Source of the DNA: Deltaproteobacteria bacterium
GTDB taxonomy: Bacteria > Desulfobacterota > DSM-4660 > Desulfatiglandales > HGW-15
Assembly (NCBI GenBank): GCA_020060215.1
Contig: JAGVAP010000124.1
Span: forward strand, 22,192-86,191
Reading direction: 5' to 3'
Length of the DNA stretch: 64,000 nt
The notes beneath the pieces are model-generated. The model was not told where the DNA came from and searched no databases. It saw nothing but the letters and a program-made list of their open reading frames with translations. Positions 55,109 to 63,929 of this stretch are shown one piece after another. Positions within the stretch are counted from its first letter, which is position 1; each line of letters opens with the position of its first letter. The translations under genes and the position numbers were made by a program.

Positions 55109-56857
55109 CTACTGCCCGGGCGGCGGTTCAGGCATGGAAAGGGGAACCCCCTGAAAAACCACCGCGGCCATGACACCGAACATCGGGTGGGGACTTAGCC
55201 CGGTCTTCACATCCAGCACTGCCGGCTTCCCGGATTCAAAGGCCCTTTTCAAGGCAGGCTTCAGGTCCCTTGCGTTCTCCACCCGCTCTCCATAGCAGCC
55301 GAAACCACTCGCGATCTTCGCATATTCTGCGGAAGAGAAATCCTGATCGATTCCCTCCAGAGCGCTGTTCCCGTACAAGGCCAGCTGTCCCGCCTTGCAC
55401 ATCCCCCAACCGCCGTCGTTGTTGATCACATGGACCACGGCCAGGTTGTGCCGTGCGGACGTATCCAGTTCCTGCAGGGTAAGCCCGAAAGCCCCGTCTC
55501 CGCAAAAATTCACGACAGGACGCTCGGGAAAGGCCAGCTTGAAGGCGTTGGCAAAGGGCTGGCCGCAACCCAGGTGGCCTCCTCCGGCAAAGAAGAATCT
55601 CCGACGGGGCCGATGGGCGTTGAGATAGGTGAACCCCCAGTGGAAGACCATGCCCCCATCGATGGTCACCATGGCGTCCTGGTCGGCCAGGTATTCCCCC
55701 ACCTCCTTGGCGAGCCTGCCCATGCTGATCGGGCCGTCCTCTCCTCCGAGCAGGGGCTCCAGGGTCTGCATGTACTGGCGGTAGGTCTCGACCAGCCCCT
55801 GCACCCATGTTTCACCGGCCTTCCCTTTCCCGCCATGTTCCCTCACGGCAAGGAGCAGGTCAGCAAGGACGGCCTTTGCGTCCCCTGCGATGCCGACGTC
55901 TACGGGCACCTTTTTCCCGATCTGAGTCGGGTCCACGTCGACCTGGATGATCTTCTGCCCGGACCGGGCCGGCATCACGGGCGGCTTGCCCAGGCCGAGC
56001 CATGATGAAAAGTGACAGCCCACCGCCAGGATCAGATCCGCCTGCTGAAGTGCCTGCATCACGGCATTGCCGCCCAACCATCCGCCGTCCCCGAAAAATC
56101 GGGGGGAACGGGCGGAAACGGCTCCGGATCCCATGGGGGAGCTCGTCGCGGCGGCCCCGAGGAGATCTGCAAGAGACTGAAACTCCTCCCATGCTTCGGA
56201 TGCGATCACGCCCCCGCCGGCCACAAGCAGGGGCCTTTCGGCCTCCAGGAGCAGCCGGGCCGCTCTTTCGATCAGCTGCGGATCGCCCCTGCCTCTTCCG
56301 ATGGGGCGATAGCATTCAGGGGCCGGCAAGTCTCCGATGTCACCCTTCTGGAGCAGAATGTCCAGGGGAATGTCCAGATGCACCGGACCGGGTCTCCCGG
56401 TCAGGGCTTCCCGGAAGGCCCTCTGGACCAGTTCGGGAATCCTTGACCATTGATGGACCGCCGCGTTCCACTTGGTAATGGGCTTGTACAGCGAGAGCGA
56501 ATCCATGTCCTCGAGGGCCCCCACGAACGGATAACTGAGAAAGGATTGTACATTGGCCGTGATGGCCAGAACCGGTGTGCTGTCTGCGTAGGCCTCATAC
56601 AGTCCGCCGGCCAGGTTGGCGGCGCCGGATCCCACGGTGGAACAGCAGACCCCGATCCCGCCCGTCGCCCTTGCCCACCCGTCTGCCATGTGGGCGGCGT
56701 TTTCCTCGTGTCTTGTGGAAAAGAAATCGATCCCGTCCTCCCTACGCAGGGCTTCCAGGAGACCCACGATGCCGTGCCCGCTGATCCCGAACACGTGCCG
56801 AACGCCCTCATTCCTGAGGCTCTTCACCAATACTTCCGCCCCTGTGAACTCACCCAT
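55109..56857 (-). CDS. Thiamine diphosphate-dependent enzyme (acetolactate synthase/decarboxylase-like)
   Basis: A 582-residue ThDP enzyme with the three usual domains. The catalytic glutamate lies in TRHEENAAHMADG (about residue 51), and the ThDP motif runs from GDGAFG to NNDGG (about 470-500). An AAGGAGGG ribosome site precedes the ATG. It is not a typical IlvB; members decarboxylate 2-oxo acids or form acyloins. It is convergent with the flavoprotein gene and shares a regulatory region with the LuxR gene. Confidence 0.88.
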   Translation of the reverse strand: MGEFTGAEVLVKSLRNEGVRHVFGISGHGIVGLLEALRREDGIDFFSTRHEENAAHMADGWARATGGIGVCCSTVGSGAANLAGGLYEAYADSTPVLAITANVQSFLSYPFVGALEDMDSLSLYKPITKWNAAVHQWSRIPELVQRAFREALTGRPGPVHLDIPLDILLQKGDIGDLPAPECYRPIGRGRGDPQLIERAARLLLEAERPLLVAGGGVIASEAWEEFQSLADLLGAAATSSPMGSGAVSARSPRFFGDGGWLGGNAVMQALQQADLILAVGCHFSSWLGLGKPPVMPARSGQKIIQVDVDPTQIGKKVPVDVGIAGDAKAVLADLLLAVREHGGKGKAGETWVQGLVETYRQYMQTLEPLLGGEDGPISMGRLAKEVGEYLADQDAMVTIDGGMVFHWGFTYLNAHRPRRRFFFAGGGHLGCGQPFANAFKLAFPERPVVNFCGDGAFGLTLQELDTSARHNLAVVHVINNDGGWGMCKAGQLALYGNSALEGIDQDFSSAEYAKIASGFGCYGERVENARDLKPALKRAFESGKPAVLDVKTGLSPHPMFGVMAAVVFQGVPLSMPEPPPGQ

Positions 56858-57350
56858 TTTTTCCCTCCTTTCGACCGTGCACCCAAAACCCGGGTGCGAT
56901 TAGAAAAAGCCAGGCAAGCCGTGGGCCGACCATGGGGATGACCCACTCTCCCGAAACGTCTATGGGTGGCGTTGAACATGGAAAGTAGAGTTTTCCAAAT
57001 CGGCCTGCCACACATGGAGCCGGATCTCACCGGCATCATAGGCCCCGCCGTTTCAGGATGCAATGTAACGAAAGTTACATTTTGGGGGCCATTGAGGCCC
57101 CGCCGCAGCCCCCCCTGGCGGGACCTTTCTTCGCCTTGCTCGAACACCCCACCCATGCGGGAGGATCCCCTTTTTCCGCTTCGCTCTGTCGAACTTGCGG
57201 GTGAGCGGCCTCGCCGGCTCGGCTCAGGATCCATGGGGACCAGCACGGGAACCACGGCGTCCCCTCCATGCTTCTTGATTTCCCATGGGTTCCGGTATAG
57301 AAGTGAATAGAGTACTCCCTCCGTCGACATCTTCTGGGCTGGGGAAGGCC
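56858..57350. other. Divergent regulatory region of the ThDP enzyme and LuxR genes
   Basis: These 493 bases contain a hairpin gcaccc..gggtgc (56879-56897) directly before the ThDP enzyme ribosome site and the palindrome at 57062-57081. No gene or clear sigma-70 or sigma-54 promoter was found. Confidence 0.5.
57062..57081. promoter_or_regulatory. Operator-like palindrome aatgtaac-gaaa-gttacatt
   Basis: Two perfect 8-base arms around a 4-base centre, AT-rich within GC-rich surroundings, 205 bases before the ThDP enzyme start and 270 before the LuxR-type start. A dimeric regulator, possibly the adjacent LuxR protein, could bind here. Confidence 0.55.
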
Positions 57351-58424
57351 ATGGGTTCCGTGAAACTTTCTTCAGGCCGCATCTCAGATCTGCTGGAGTT
57401 TGCCCGGATAGCGGGCAGCGCTCAAGACATCCGGTCGCTTCGCTCGGAGACCCTTCACCCGATACGCCGCGCCTTCCGTTCCGACAGCACCATCCTCTGG
57501 TTGATCGATCAGGACGGCAGGGCAGTCGAACCTCTCGAAGTGAACATACAGCATCGCTTTTTCCCGATGTACAGGGACTACTATTTCAAAAAGAATCCCT
57601 TCGACCCCGCCAACCTCGGGTCTTTTCGCGGAACGGCCCTTTCCATGGAACGAATGGTCTCGTTCAAAGACTTTGAAAGGACCGAGTACTACAACGATTT
57701 CATCAGGCCTCAGAAGATCCGGCGCCAGATGGCCGTCTACATCCGGGTGCGGAACAGGCTCGCATCCCTGATATGTACTCACAGATCCAGCAACCGGATG
57801 TTCAACGACGAGGACCTCGCCGCCGGAGAAATGGTCTCCTCGCACCTCTCCGCCGCCTTCGACAGAATCCAGATGATCGAAGAAGTGAAGAAGAAGGGGA
57901 GTTTCTTCCGGATGGTCCTCGACAGTGCGGACGCCGGAATCCTGGTGCTTGATCTTCAGAAGAGGGCGGTATTCAGCAACAGAAGGGCGGCGGAGATCTT
58001 CATTCCACCCGTTGTCCTGGATGATTGTGACGTCCTCGTGAGGTGCTCTGAACGGAAAGCAGGACCGGGTTCGCTTCCGGTGAGGGAACGGATCATCCGG
58101 GTTTCCCCTTCTGAAAAACGGGTTTTCCGCACCAGGCTGGTGAATAGGGACCTCGCTGATTCCGACGAGCCGTTTTTCCTCATCACCATGGAGACCCTCC
58201 CCGGAAATCCGAAGATCGAGGATGATGAAGCCTTAATGGATCTGGGTCTCACGAAGAGGGAAGGCGAGATCGTGTCCTATATCTACAGAGGGTACAGAAA
58301 CGCCGAGATCGCCGAGAGGCTTTTTATCAGCGAGGGGACGGTCAAGAACCACCTGAGGAACATCTTTGAAAAGACTGAAGTCAAGAACAGGACCGGCCTG
58401 ATTCACAAGGTGCTGTCCCGTTGA
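57351..58424 (+). CDS. LuxR-family transcriptional regulator with GAF/PAS-like sensor
   Basis: A 357-residue regulator. The N-terminal 200 residues look like a GAF-type sensor, followed by a short PAS-like segment (about 205-290). A LuxR helix-turn-helix closes the protein (about 295-355: LTKREGEIVSYIYRGYRNAE, ISEGTVKNHLRNIF). ATG at 57351 has GGGGAAGG upstream, close to the codon; ATG at 57285 is an in-frame alternative. It is divergent from the ThDP enzyme gene and probably controls the TRAP/catabolic locus. Confidence 0.82.
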   Translation: MGSVKLSSGRISDLLEFARIAGSAQDIRSLRSETLHPIRRAFRSDSTILWLIDQDGRAVEPLEVNIQHRFFPMYRDYYFKKNPFDPANLGSFRGTALSMERMVSFKDFERTEYYNDFIRPQKIRRQMAVYIRVRNRLASLICTHRSSNRMFNDEDLAAGEMVSSHLSAAFDRIQMIEEVKKKGSFFRMVLDSADAGILVLDLQKRAVFSNRRAAEIFIPPVVLDDCDVLVRCSERKAGPGSLPVRERIIRVSPSEKRVFRTRLVNRDLADSDEPFFLITMETLPGNPKIEDDEALMDLGLTKREGEIVSYIYRGYRNAEIAERLFISEGTVKNHLRNIFEKTEVKNRTGLIHKVLSR

Positions 58425-58477
58425 CTGAAGTTCTTGCTGTTTAGACATCTCACCCATACCCTTGAGGGATTATCGGT

Positions 58478-59083
58478 ATGTCCGAAGATCCGAAGTCGGC
58501 AGAGCATGAGTCATTAGCTCAAGATACCGGTTCCATCCAAGGAGACCGAGATCTGCTGGCCAGGCTTGCAGAGTACGTCAAGTATCTCTACGAAGAAGAG
58601 AATGAACGCAGGGACGTGCTTAACAACACGACGAAGATATTCCTGGGGACCTTCGGCTTCGTCGTCAGTATCGGACTCGCGAAGATCTCAGCCATAGAGA
58701 AGCTTCCGTTGATGATCGCGGGCCTTTCCAGCCGAGCTCCAGCCGGTGCGTACATAGCGCTCGCCGGGATATTGCTGCTTCTTGCAGCTACAGGGCTGTT
58801 CTTTGCCTCGTTCCTGTTTACTGTCTTGGTTGTGAAAATGTGGAAGCGAGAACGATTATGTGATCCTCAGAGGTTCGTCTTTCGCGCCATGACCATGCCC
58901 TGTGAGGCCCGTCTGCTATCCGCCATGGTCGCGGACTATGTGGTTGCAGCAAATCGGAATCACCGGATTAACGAACAAAAGGCTCGATTGTTGTCTAGAG
59001 GGCTCTTGTCGTTCATTTCCGGTTTTATTGTCTTTGTGGTTACGTGGATACTCCTGGAAACCCTGAATATCCTTTGGAGGTAG
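58478..59083 (+). CDS. Hypothetical three-helix membrane protein coupled to S74-domain gene
   Basis: A 201-residue protein without a recognised family. A charged N-terminal half with coiled-coil character (RLAEYVKYLYEEENERRD, about 29-46) precedes transmembrane helices at about 52-70, 90-118 and 175-197. The segment INEQKARLLSRGLL before the last helix resembles the N..KA..L turn seen in membrane effectors of bacterial conflict systems, but this is a weak likeness. Base composition is more AT-rich than the neighbours. The end carries the ribosome site (GGAGG) of the next gene. Confidence 0.75.
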   Translation: MSEDPKSAEHESLAQDTGSIQGDRDLLARLAEYVKYLYEEENERRDVLNNTTKIFLGTFGFVVSIGLAKISAIEKLPLMIAGLSSRAPAGAYIALAGILLLLAATGLFFASFLFTVLVVKMWKRERLCDPQRFVFRAMTMPCEARLLSAMVADYVVAANRNHRINEQKARLLSRGLLSFISGFIVFVVTWILLETLNILWR

Positions 59084-59085
59084 AC

Positions 59086-59763
59086 ATGCCGGGCTGGCTA
59101 AAAAGGCTTTTCGGGACGTCTGAAAACCCCAGGAAGGCCACAATGCGTGAGGCTGGTGATCGCATTCCTGATGACCTCATCACGCAACTTGCGACCGACA
59201 TTGCTGCCATGATACGGGATAAGGCTGTATCTCAAGGTTGTCGGCTCAGCGAAAGCGAAATAGAGAAGCTGCGGAAGGAGATAAAGTACCGGCTGCTTCA
59301 TCCCGGAGAACACAAGGACGAACTCCCTGTGCGAGTTGAGGCGTTGTACACGGACTTGTTATATCGTATCAGCAGTAATCATAGCTCCAGTTCCAGTAGC
59401 CCAATCTCGGATATTCGAGTGAAGGCGAATGTTCGCCCCTTGCGGAAAGCCCTTGCAACCGTATTGGACTTACAAGGGGTCGAGTTTAACTGGAGGCAAA
59501 AAGAGTACCCGGAACTCAACCTGGATCTTTACCCGGAAGTTGGACTTCTGGCGCAGGCGGTGGAAACCGTTCTTCCGACTCTCGTGCGTGAAAACGAGGA
59601 AGGTTTCAAGACGGTCAATTACGCGTGCCTTGTTCCAGTGTTAATTGAGGCCATCAAAGAACAGCAGATGTCGATTAACAAACTGCAAGCTCGATTACAT
59701 GCACTTGAAGTGCGGCCGGGGGAGGGGACCTACATGAGAGAAAATGGCGACATCCCCATATGA
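59086..59763 (+). CDS. S74-type (intramolecular chaperone auto-processing) domain protein
   Basis: A 225-residue protein. After about 107 residues of unrecognised N-terminal sequence ending in a serine run, residues 108-205 match the peptidase S74 domain of phage tail fibres and endosialidases: SDIRVKANVRPL keeps the Ser108-Lys113 dyad, then GVEFNWRQKEYPE, GLLAQAVETVLP, NYACLVPVLIEAI and a final coiled coil. Phage proteins use it to trimerise and then cut it off. Here no phage genes are near, and it is coupled, two bases apart, to the membrane protein gene. The last dozen residues stem from a repeat. Confidence 0.82.
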   Translation: MPGWLKRLFGTSENPRKATMREAGDRIPDDLITQLATDIAAMIRDKAVSQGCRLSESEIEKLRKEIKYRLLHPGEHKDELPVRVEALYTDLLYRISSNHSSSSSSPISDIRVKANVRPLRKALATVLDLQGVEFNWRQKEYPELNLDLYPEVGLLAQAVETVLPTLVRENEEGFKTVNYACLVPVLIEAIKEQQMSINKLQARLHALEVRPGEGTYMRENGDIPI

Positions 59764-59840
59764 AAAGGGGACGTCCCCCTGTCCATTACGTACAAGGAAG
59801 GATGATATGAAGAGAGGTCGCTCCCTGGCTGGGAGGTGAC
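59764..59840. other. Short intergenic palindromes after the S74 gene
   Basis: Overlapping ggggac/gtcccc palindromes (about 59750-59785) lie between the S74 gene and the convergent kinase gene and might end transcription. No U-tract is present. Confidence 0.35.
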
Positions 59841-62441
59841 CTATTTTGCTGGGTTCACAGGCAGGGTAACGATGAAAGTCGATCCCTTCCCAGGTGTGCT
59901 CTTCGCCGTGATGTTACCGCCGTGCCGCTCCACTATCTTGCTGCAGATGGCAAGACCGATACCTGTTCCCGGGTATTCGTTTCTTCCATGGAGGCGCTGG
60001 AAGGGCTGAAAGATCTTGTCCAGGTACTTCTCGTCAAAGCCGATGCCGTTGTCTTCCACGTAGATTCGGCAATATGCGTTGCTCTCATTACTGTAGATCC
60101 TGACTTGGGGTTTCACTTCCGAGCGGTAGTACTTGAGCGCATTGGCAAGGAGATTCTGGAACAGCTGACGCCACTGATACGGGTCGCCGTGGATGCTCGG
60201 AAGCGATCCGATTTCCACCTGCGCACCGATCTTTTGGATGGAGACCTCCAGGTCGGCCAACACGCTCTGCAAGACCTCATCGAGTTTCATCGGCACGTGG
60301 TCACGCCCCTGGGACTCTATTCGCGAATAACGGAGAAGCGCATTGAGGAGTTCCTGCATTCGGTTTGCGGCCTCGCTCATTCGTGTGACATAGTCTCTCT
60401 CCTGCTCGCCCAGGCGGTCTGCGGTCTTTACCTTCAGGAGATCGCCGAATGTCTGGATTTTTCTCAGGGGCTCGCTCAGGTCGTGGGAAGCGATGAAGGC
60501 AAAATTCTGAAGCTCCCGGTTCCTGCGCTCGAGCTCAGCGGTGCGCTCCCGGACACGCAACTCAAGCTCATCGCGGGATCTCCTTAGTTCCTCCTCCATG
60601 AGCTTGCGCTCGGTGGTCTCCTCCACGACGATGTTCAGGCCCGTGACTCGTCCACTGGCATCCTTGATGGGCAGCCACTGCTCCATCCAGGTACGTTGGG
60701 TTCCGAGTTGGGCGGGGGTTTCCCCGGTGATCTCGATGTTGAGTTTCGGCTCGCCCGTCGCCAGGATGTGGCGCATACCCGGCTCCACCTTGTCGGCAAG
60801 CTGCGGCATCAACTCGCGGACGGTCTTGCCGATGTGGTCGGCGGCGGGGATGCCATTGATCTCGGCCAGCCGCTCGTTCATGCGGAGGAACCGCAGGTCG
60901 TGGTCGAGCACGCACAGGCCCACCGGCGCGTTGCGGTAAAGGTCCTCGATCTCCCTCAGCCGTTGGCGAGCCAGTTCCTCGTCCCGCTTGTGCTCGGTGA
61001 TGTCCTGGAACAGGCAGGCAAACTGACCCGGGCGAGGGGAATAAGCGACCGTATGATAGCGGCGGCCAAGGGGTCCCGCAAAATCATCGATTATGACTGG
61101 GTTCCGGGTCAGCGCCACACGTCCGTATGTCTTGATCCAGTGATCCTCAACCCCGGGAAGAACCTCACGCACTGTCCGCCCTATGATTTCGTCGCGCTTC
61201 AGTCCGGTCAGCTGTACAAAGGCAATGTTTGCATCCAGATATCGATAATCGACAGGTGAGCCCGTGTCATCGCACGACACCTCGGCCAGGAAGAAGCCTT
61301 CGGACATGTTTTCAAACAGGTCTCGGTATTTCGCTTCGCTCTCTCGCAGCGCCGTCTCCCGCAGGCGGACCTTCTCTGCCATGTCGTTGAAGGTCTCGGC
61401 CAGGATTTTAATCTCGCGTGGATCAGGAGCCGCTTCAAGCCTCTCCCGCTCTCCACGTCCGAGTGCGGCGGCGTGTTGCTGCAGTCTTCGAATCGAGGAA
61501 GTTATCGGGCGGGAGAACCAAATGGCAGCTCCAAATGCGGCCAGTGTGACGAGCAGGATCAGCACCGCCTGAGGCAGCAGAGTGTTAAGGATGTCGGCTA
61601 TGACTTCCCCTTCACCCCTGCTGCATGCCGCGACCCAACCTATGGAGGGAATCGGCACAAACGCAACCAGCCTTTCCTCTCCCCTTATCTTTGACCTAAA
61701 GGCGGAAACGACCTCCTTGCCCCTGAGCGCGTCTCCAAGGATCGGGTACGATTTGAGCCAGTTCCTCTGCTCGGGCGTGTATTCCCTATTCGTAGGGGGG
61801 TACCTGTAGACATGAATGCCCTTGCTGTCGATAAGGCTGATACCCGCATTTTTCGACCTTGGAACAGCCAGCAAGGGGTCCAGGCGATCAGGTTCAATCG
61901 CAGCCGCAACAACCCCCAATAGATCGCCCTTTTCATTTCTGATGCCGCGGCTCACCGTAAAGGCCGGCTTTCCTGTAGCCCTGCCCACGATCAGTTCACT
62001 TACCGCCCAATCTTTCCCTTCCTTCACACCTTGAAAAAACGAGCGGTCCTTGAGATCGAACCCAATGTACGTCCGAACACTTGAGGCGATGACCAATCCA
62101 TCTGAGTTCATCCAAAAAATACTGCGGATTGCGGGGTTGTCGGCCTGAAACGATTCGAGCATGTGATCCCGATCCTGATCAGCCATCGGTAGGGAAGCTG
62201 TGATGGCCAGCCCAGTCCCCAGTTCACCGCGAAGAAGACCACCTAAAAAGGTCTCGAAATTCTTGGCGACCGAACGGGCGAGTTCCAAGTTCGCCTGCAT
62301 CTCGGTTTCTTTGCTGTCCAGGTACCATTTGTAGAAAGCAGTAGACTGAAGCAGCAGAAGCGGGACAAAAAGGATCAGGAGGAGGATGAAGATCCTACTC
62401 CTGATCCCCATTCCAGACCGGGTGCTGAGCGGATCTCTCAT
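59841..62441 (-). CDS. Membrane sensor histidine kinase (Cache-HAMP-PAS-PAS-HisKA-HATPase)
   Basis: An 866-residue orphan sensor kinase. A first helix (about 14-36), a double Cache periplasmic domain (40-285), a second helix (about 290-312), HAMP (315-365), two PAS domains (about 375-500 and 515-640), a coiled coil, HisKA with ASHDLSEPLRKI, and HATPase_c with N box NLLANALKYY, DNGIGFD and GTGIGLAICSKIV. All kinase motifs are intact. ATG at 62441 has GAGG; the upstream 21 residues are not kinase-like. No response regulator is in the window. Confidence 0.92.
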   Translation of the reverse strand: MRDPLSTRSGMGIRSRIFILLLILFVPLLLLQSTAFYKWYLDSKETEMQANLELARSVAKNFETFLGGLLRGELGTGLAITASLPMADQDRDHMLESFQADNPAIRSIFWMNSDGLVIASSVRTYIGFDLKDRSFFQGVKEGKDWAVSELIVGRATGKPAFTVSRGIRNEKGDLLGVVAAAIEPDRLDPLLAVPRSKNAGISLIDSKGIHVYRYPPTNREYTPEQRNWLKSYPILGDALRGKEVVSAFRSKIRGEERLVAFVPIPSIGWVAACSRGEGEVIADILNTLLPQAVLILLVTLAAFGAAIWFSRPITSSIRRLQQHAAALGRGERERLEAAPDPREIKILAETFNDMAEKVRLRETALRESEAKYRDLFENMSEGFFLAEVSCDDTGSPVDYRYLDANIAFVQLTGLKRDEIIGRTVREVLPGVEDHWIKTYGRVALTRNPVIIDDFAGPLGRRYHTVAYSPRPGQFACLFQDITEHKRDEELARQRLREIEDLYRNAPVGLCVLDHDLRFLRMNERLAEINGIPAADHIGKTVRELMPQLADKVEPGMRHILATGEPKLNIEITGETPAQLGTQRTWMEQWLPIKDASGRVTGLNIVVEETTERKLMEEELRRSRDELELRVRERTAELERRNRELQNFAFIASHDLSEPLRKIQTFGDLLKVKTADRLGEQERDYVTRMSEAANRMQELLNALLRYSRIESQGRDHVPMKLDEVLQSVLADLEVSIQKIGAQVEIGSLPSIHGDPYQWRQLFQNLLANALKYYRSEVKPQVRIYSNESNAYCRIYVEDNGIGFDEKYLDKIFQPFQRLHGRNEYPGTGIGLAICSKIVERHGGNITAKSTPGKGSTFIVTLPVNPAK

Positions 62442-62946
62442 TGGTACCTCGCAGCGTTGGAATCGCAAGCCCTCAATTTGCCACATTTCCTTGATGAGTT
62501 CCAAGAAAACAGTTGGCCTGGGAGATGCCGAGGCTCAAGGAGTATTGTTATTGCTCGATCTTCAATTTGGGATGATTGGATAGTCAATTCAAGCGAGTGC
62601 AGGGATACGCCCCTGTCAGTGAGAAAGGAATGCGGCGGCTGCAAGGGCGCGCCTCTTCCGTGTTCGTAAAGAGGATTGATCCTCCGGCACACGAATCTTT
62701 CGAACACCTAAAAATACCTTGGCAAGGTCACGGACACGGATGCGATTCGCTGGATCGACAACCTCTATTCCTGAGGTCGGTGGGGTGGGGCCGAGAAACC
62801 TCACCCCTGATCCCTAACATATTAACAAATATCCCGCAAGGATGGGGCCTCTATCCCGTAGGTGCAGAGAGAGATACGGCAACTCCAGCCGGCTCTCTGT
62901 CAGCTTACCACTTATAACTATTGACGAACGCGTTACAAGGGATGTC
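62442..62946. other. Intergenic region before higBA, no gene seen
   Basis: 505 bases with only short unconvincing frames. A TATAAC hexamer (62913-62918) upstream of higB lacks a matching -35 box. Confidence 0.4.
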
Positions 62947-63250
62947 ATGATCAAGACGTTTGCGGACAAGCATACGCAGGAACCGTATCTGAATGGCAGG
63001 TCCAAACGCCTGCCCTCCAGACCTTTGGAGGAGAGCTTCCAGGCGGCTGGAGTATATTGCATATGCCGCATGCCTGGATGATCTGCGGGTGCCCCCCAGC
63101 AATCGTCTGCACAGATTGAGAGGGGACCGTGAAGGTCAACACTCGATCTCCATCAATGATCAGTGGCGAATATGCTTTCGTTTCATAAATGGGGACGCAT
63201 ACGACGTCGAGATCACAGATTTATCATTGAGGTGTAATCATGAGCATTGA
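62947..63250 (+). pseudogene. higB: higB-like toxin, frameshifted
   Basis: The RelE-fold HigB toxin can be read in two frames. Residues MIKTFADKHTQEPYLNGRSKRLP are in the frame starting at 62947 (written here as two parts, MIKTFADKHTQE and NGRSKRLP), and the rest (PPDLWRRASRRLEYI, VPPSNRLHRLRGDR, SINDQWRICFRF, DAYDVEI) is in the +1 frame. One extra C in the ccc at 63013-63015 explains the break; with it removed the toxin is complete at about 100 residues. The stop overlaps the higA start. It may be a real inactivation, a sequencing error, or a programmed shift. Confidence 0.8.
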
Positions 63251-63593
63251 GAACTTCGAAGCTCGAAAGGTACAACCCACGCACCGGGGGGAGATGCTTC
63301 TCGAGGACTTCATGCCCGATTACGGGCTGACGGCAGCGAGTCTCGCAGAGGCGCTGAGGGTGTCACGCCAGACGGTGAACGAACTCCTCCGCGGCCGGCG
63401 TGCCGTCTCCCCGGCCATGGCTCTTCGGCTGTCTCGCCTGTTCGGCAACACGCCGGAGTTCTGGTTGAATGCCCAGCGTGCGGTTGATTTGTGGAAGGCC
63501 AATCTGGAAGTCCGTAAGGACCTCGAAAATATACGGCAGCTGGAGGTACCGCAGAACCCATTACCAGAATGTAGGCGGAAAAGACCACGGTAG
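63240..63593 (+). CDS. higA: HigA-family antitoxin (XRE)
   Basis: A 117-residue antitoxin of the HigA/VapI type with an XRE helix-turn-helix: PTHRGEMLLEDFMPDYGL, the recognition segment LRVSRQTVNELLRGRRAV and the LSRLFGNTPEFWLNAQ signature. It normally neutralises HigB and represses the operon. It appears intact while its toxin is frameshifted. The basic tail (RRKRPR) is longer than usual. Confidence 0.92.
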   Translation: MSIENFEARKVQPTHRGEMLLEDFMPDYGLTAASLAEALRVSRQTVNELLRGRRAVSPAMALRLSRLFGNTPEFWLNAQRAVDLWKANLEVRKDLENIRQLEVPQNPLPECRRKRPR

Positions 63594-63854
63594 ACACAAA
63601 GTCGCAAGGCGAATCACCTCCCCTGATCGGTGCGATTCCTCTTCCTTACGAAAATGCATTAACCGTTTGCATATGCAAAGCGATCAGTGAATCTGACCAT
63701 GGTGGATGCAGAGCAGCTCTATGCACTCCAAGGATGTTCCACACAGAGGATATCCAGATGAAGGATAACGGGGGTAACCTTGACTGATCCCCAAAGTGAG
63801 GGATGGAGCCATGAATGGCAGCTTTCGGAGAGAGGGGTTCATTACAGAAATCTT

Positions 63855-63882
63855 TTGATTCCATGCCATTATGCGCTATATT
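63855..63882 (+). promoter_or_regulatory. Sigma-70-like promoter upstream of the terminal ORF
   Basis: TTGATT (63855-63860), 16 bases and TATATT (63877-63882) stand 47 bases before the ATG at 63930. Confidence 0.5.
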
Positions 63883-63929
63883 CTTAGGCTTAACCATAGT
63901 CGCCAGTCATCGGCGTCAGGGGTCGATTT

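Noticed and set aside
57110..57150. Sigma-54 promoter (TGGCGGGACC..TTCGCC) before the LuxR gene
   Set aside because: The spacing between the GG and GC elements does not fit the -24/-12 rule.
58478..59763. Prophage tail fibre remnant
   Set aside because: The S74 domain suggests this, but there are no other phage genes, the upstream partner is a membrane protein, and the N-terminal part is not repetitive fibre sequence.
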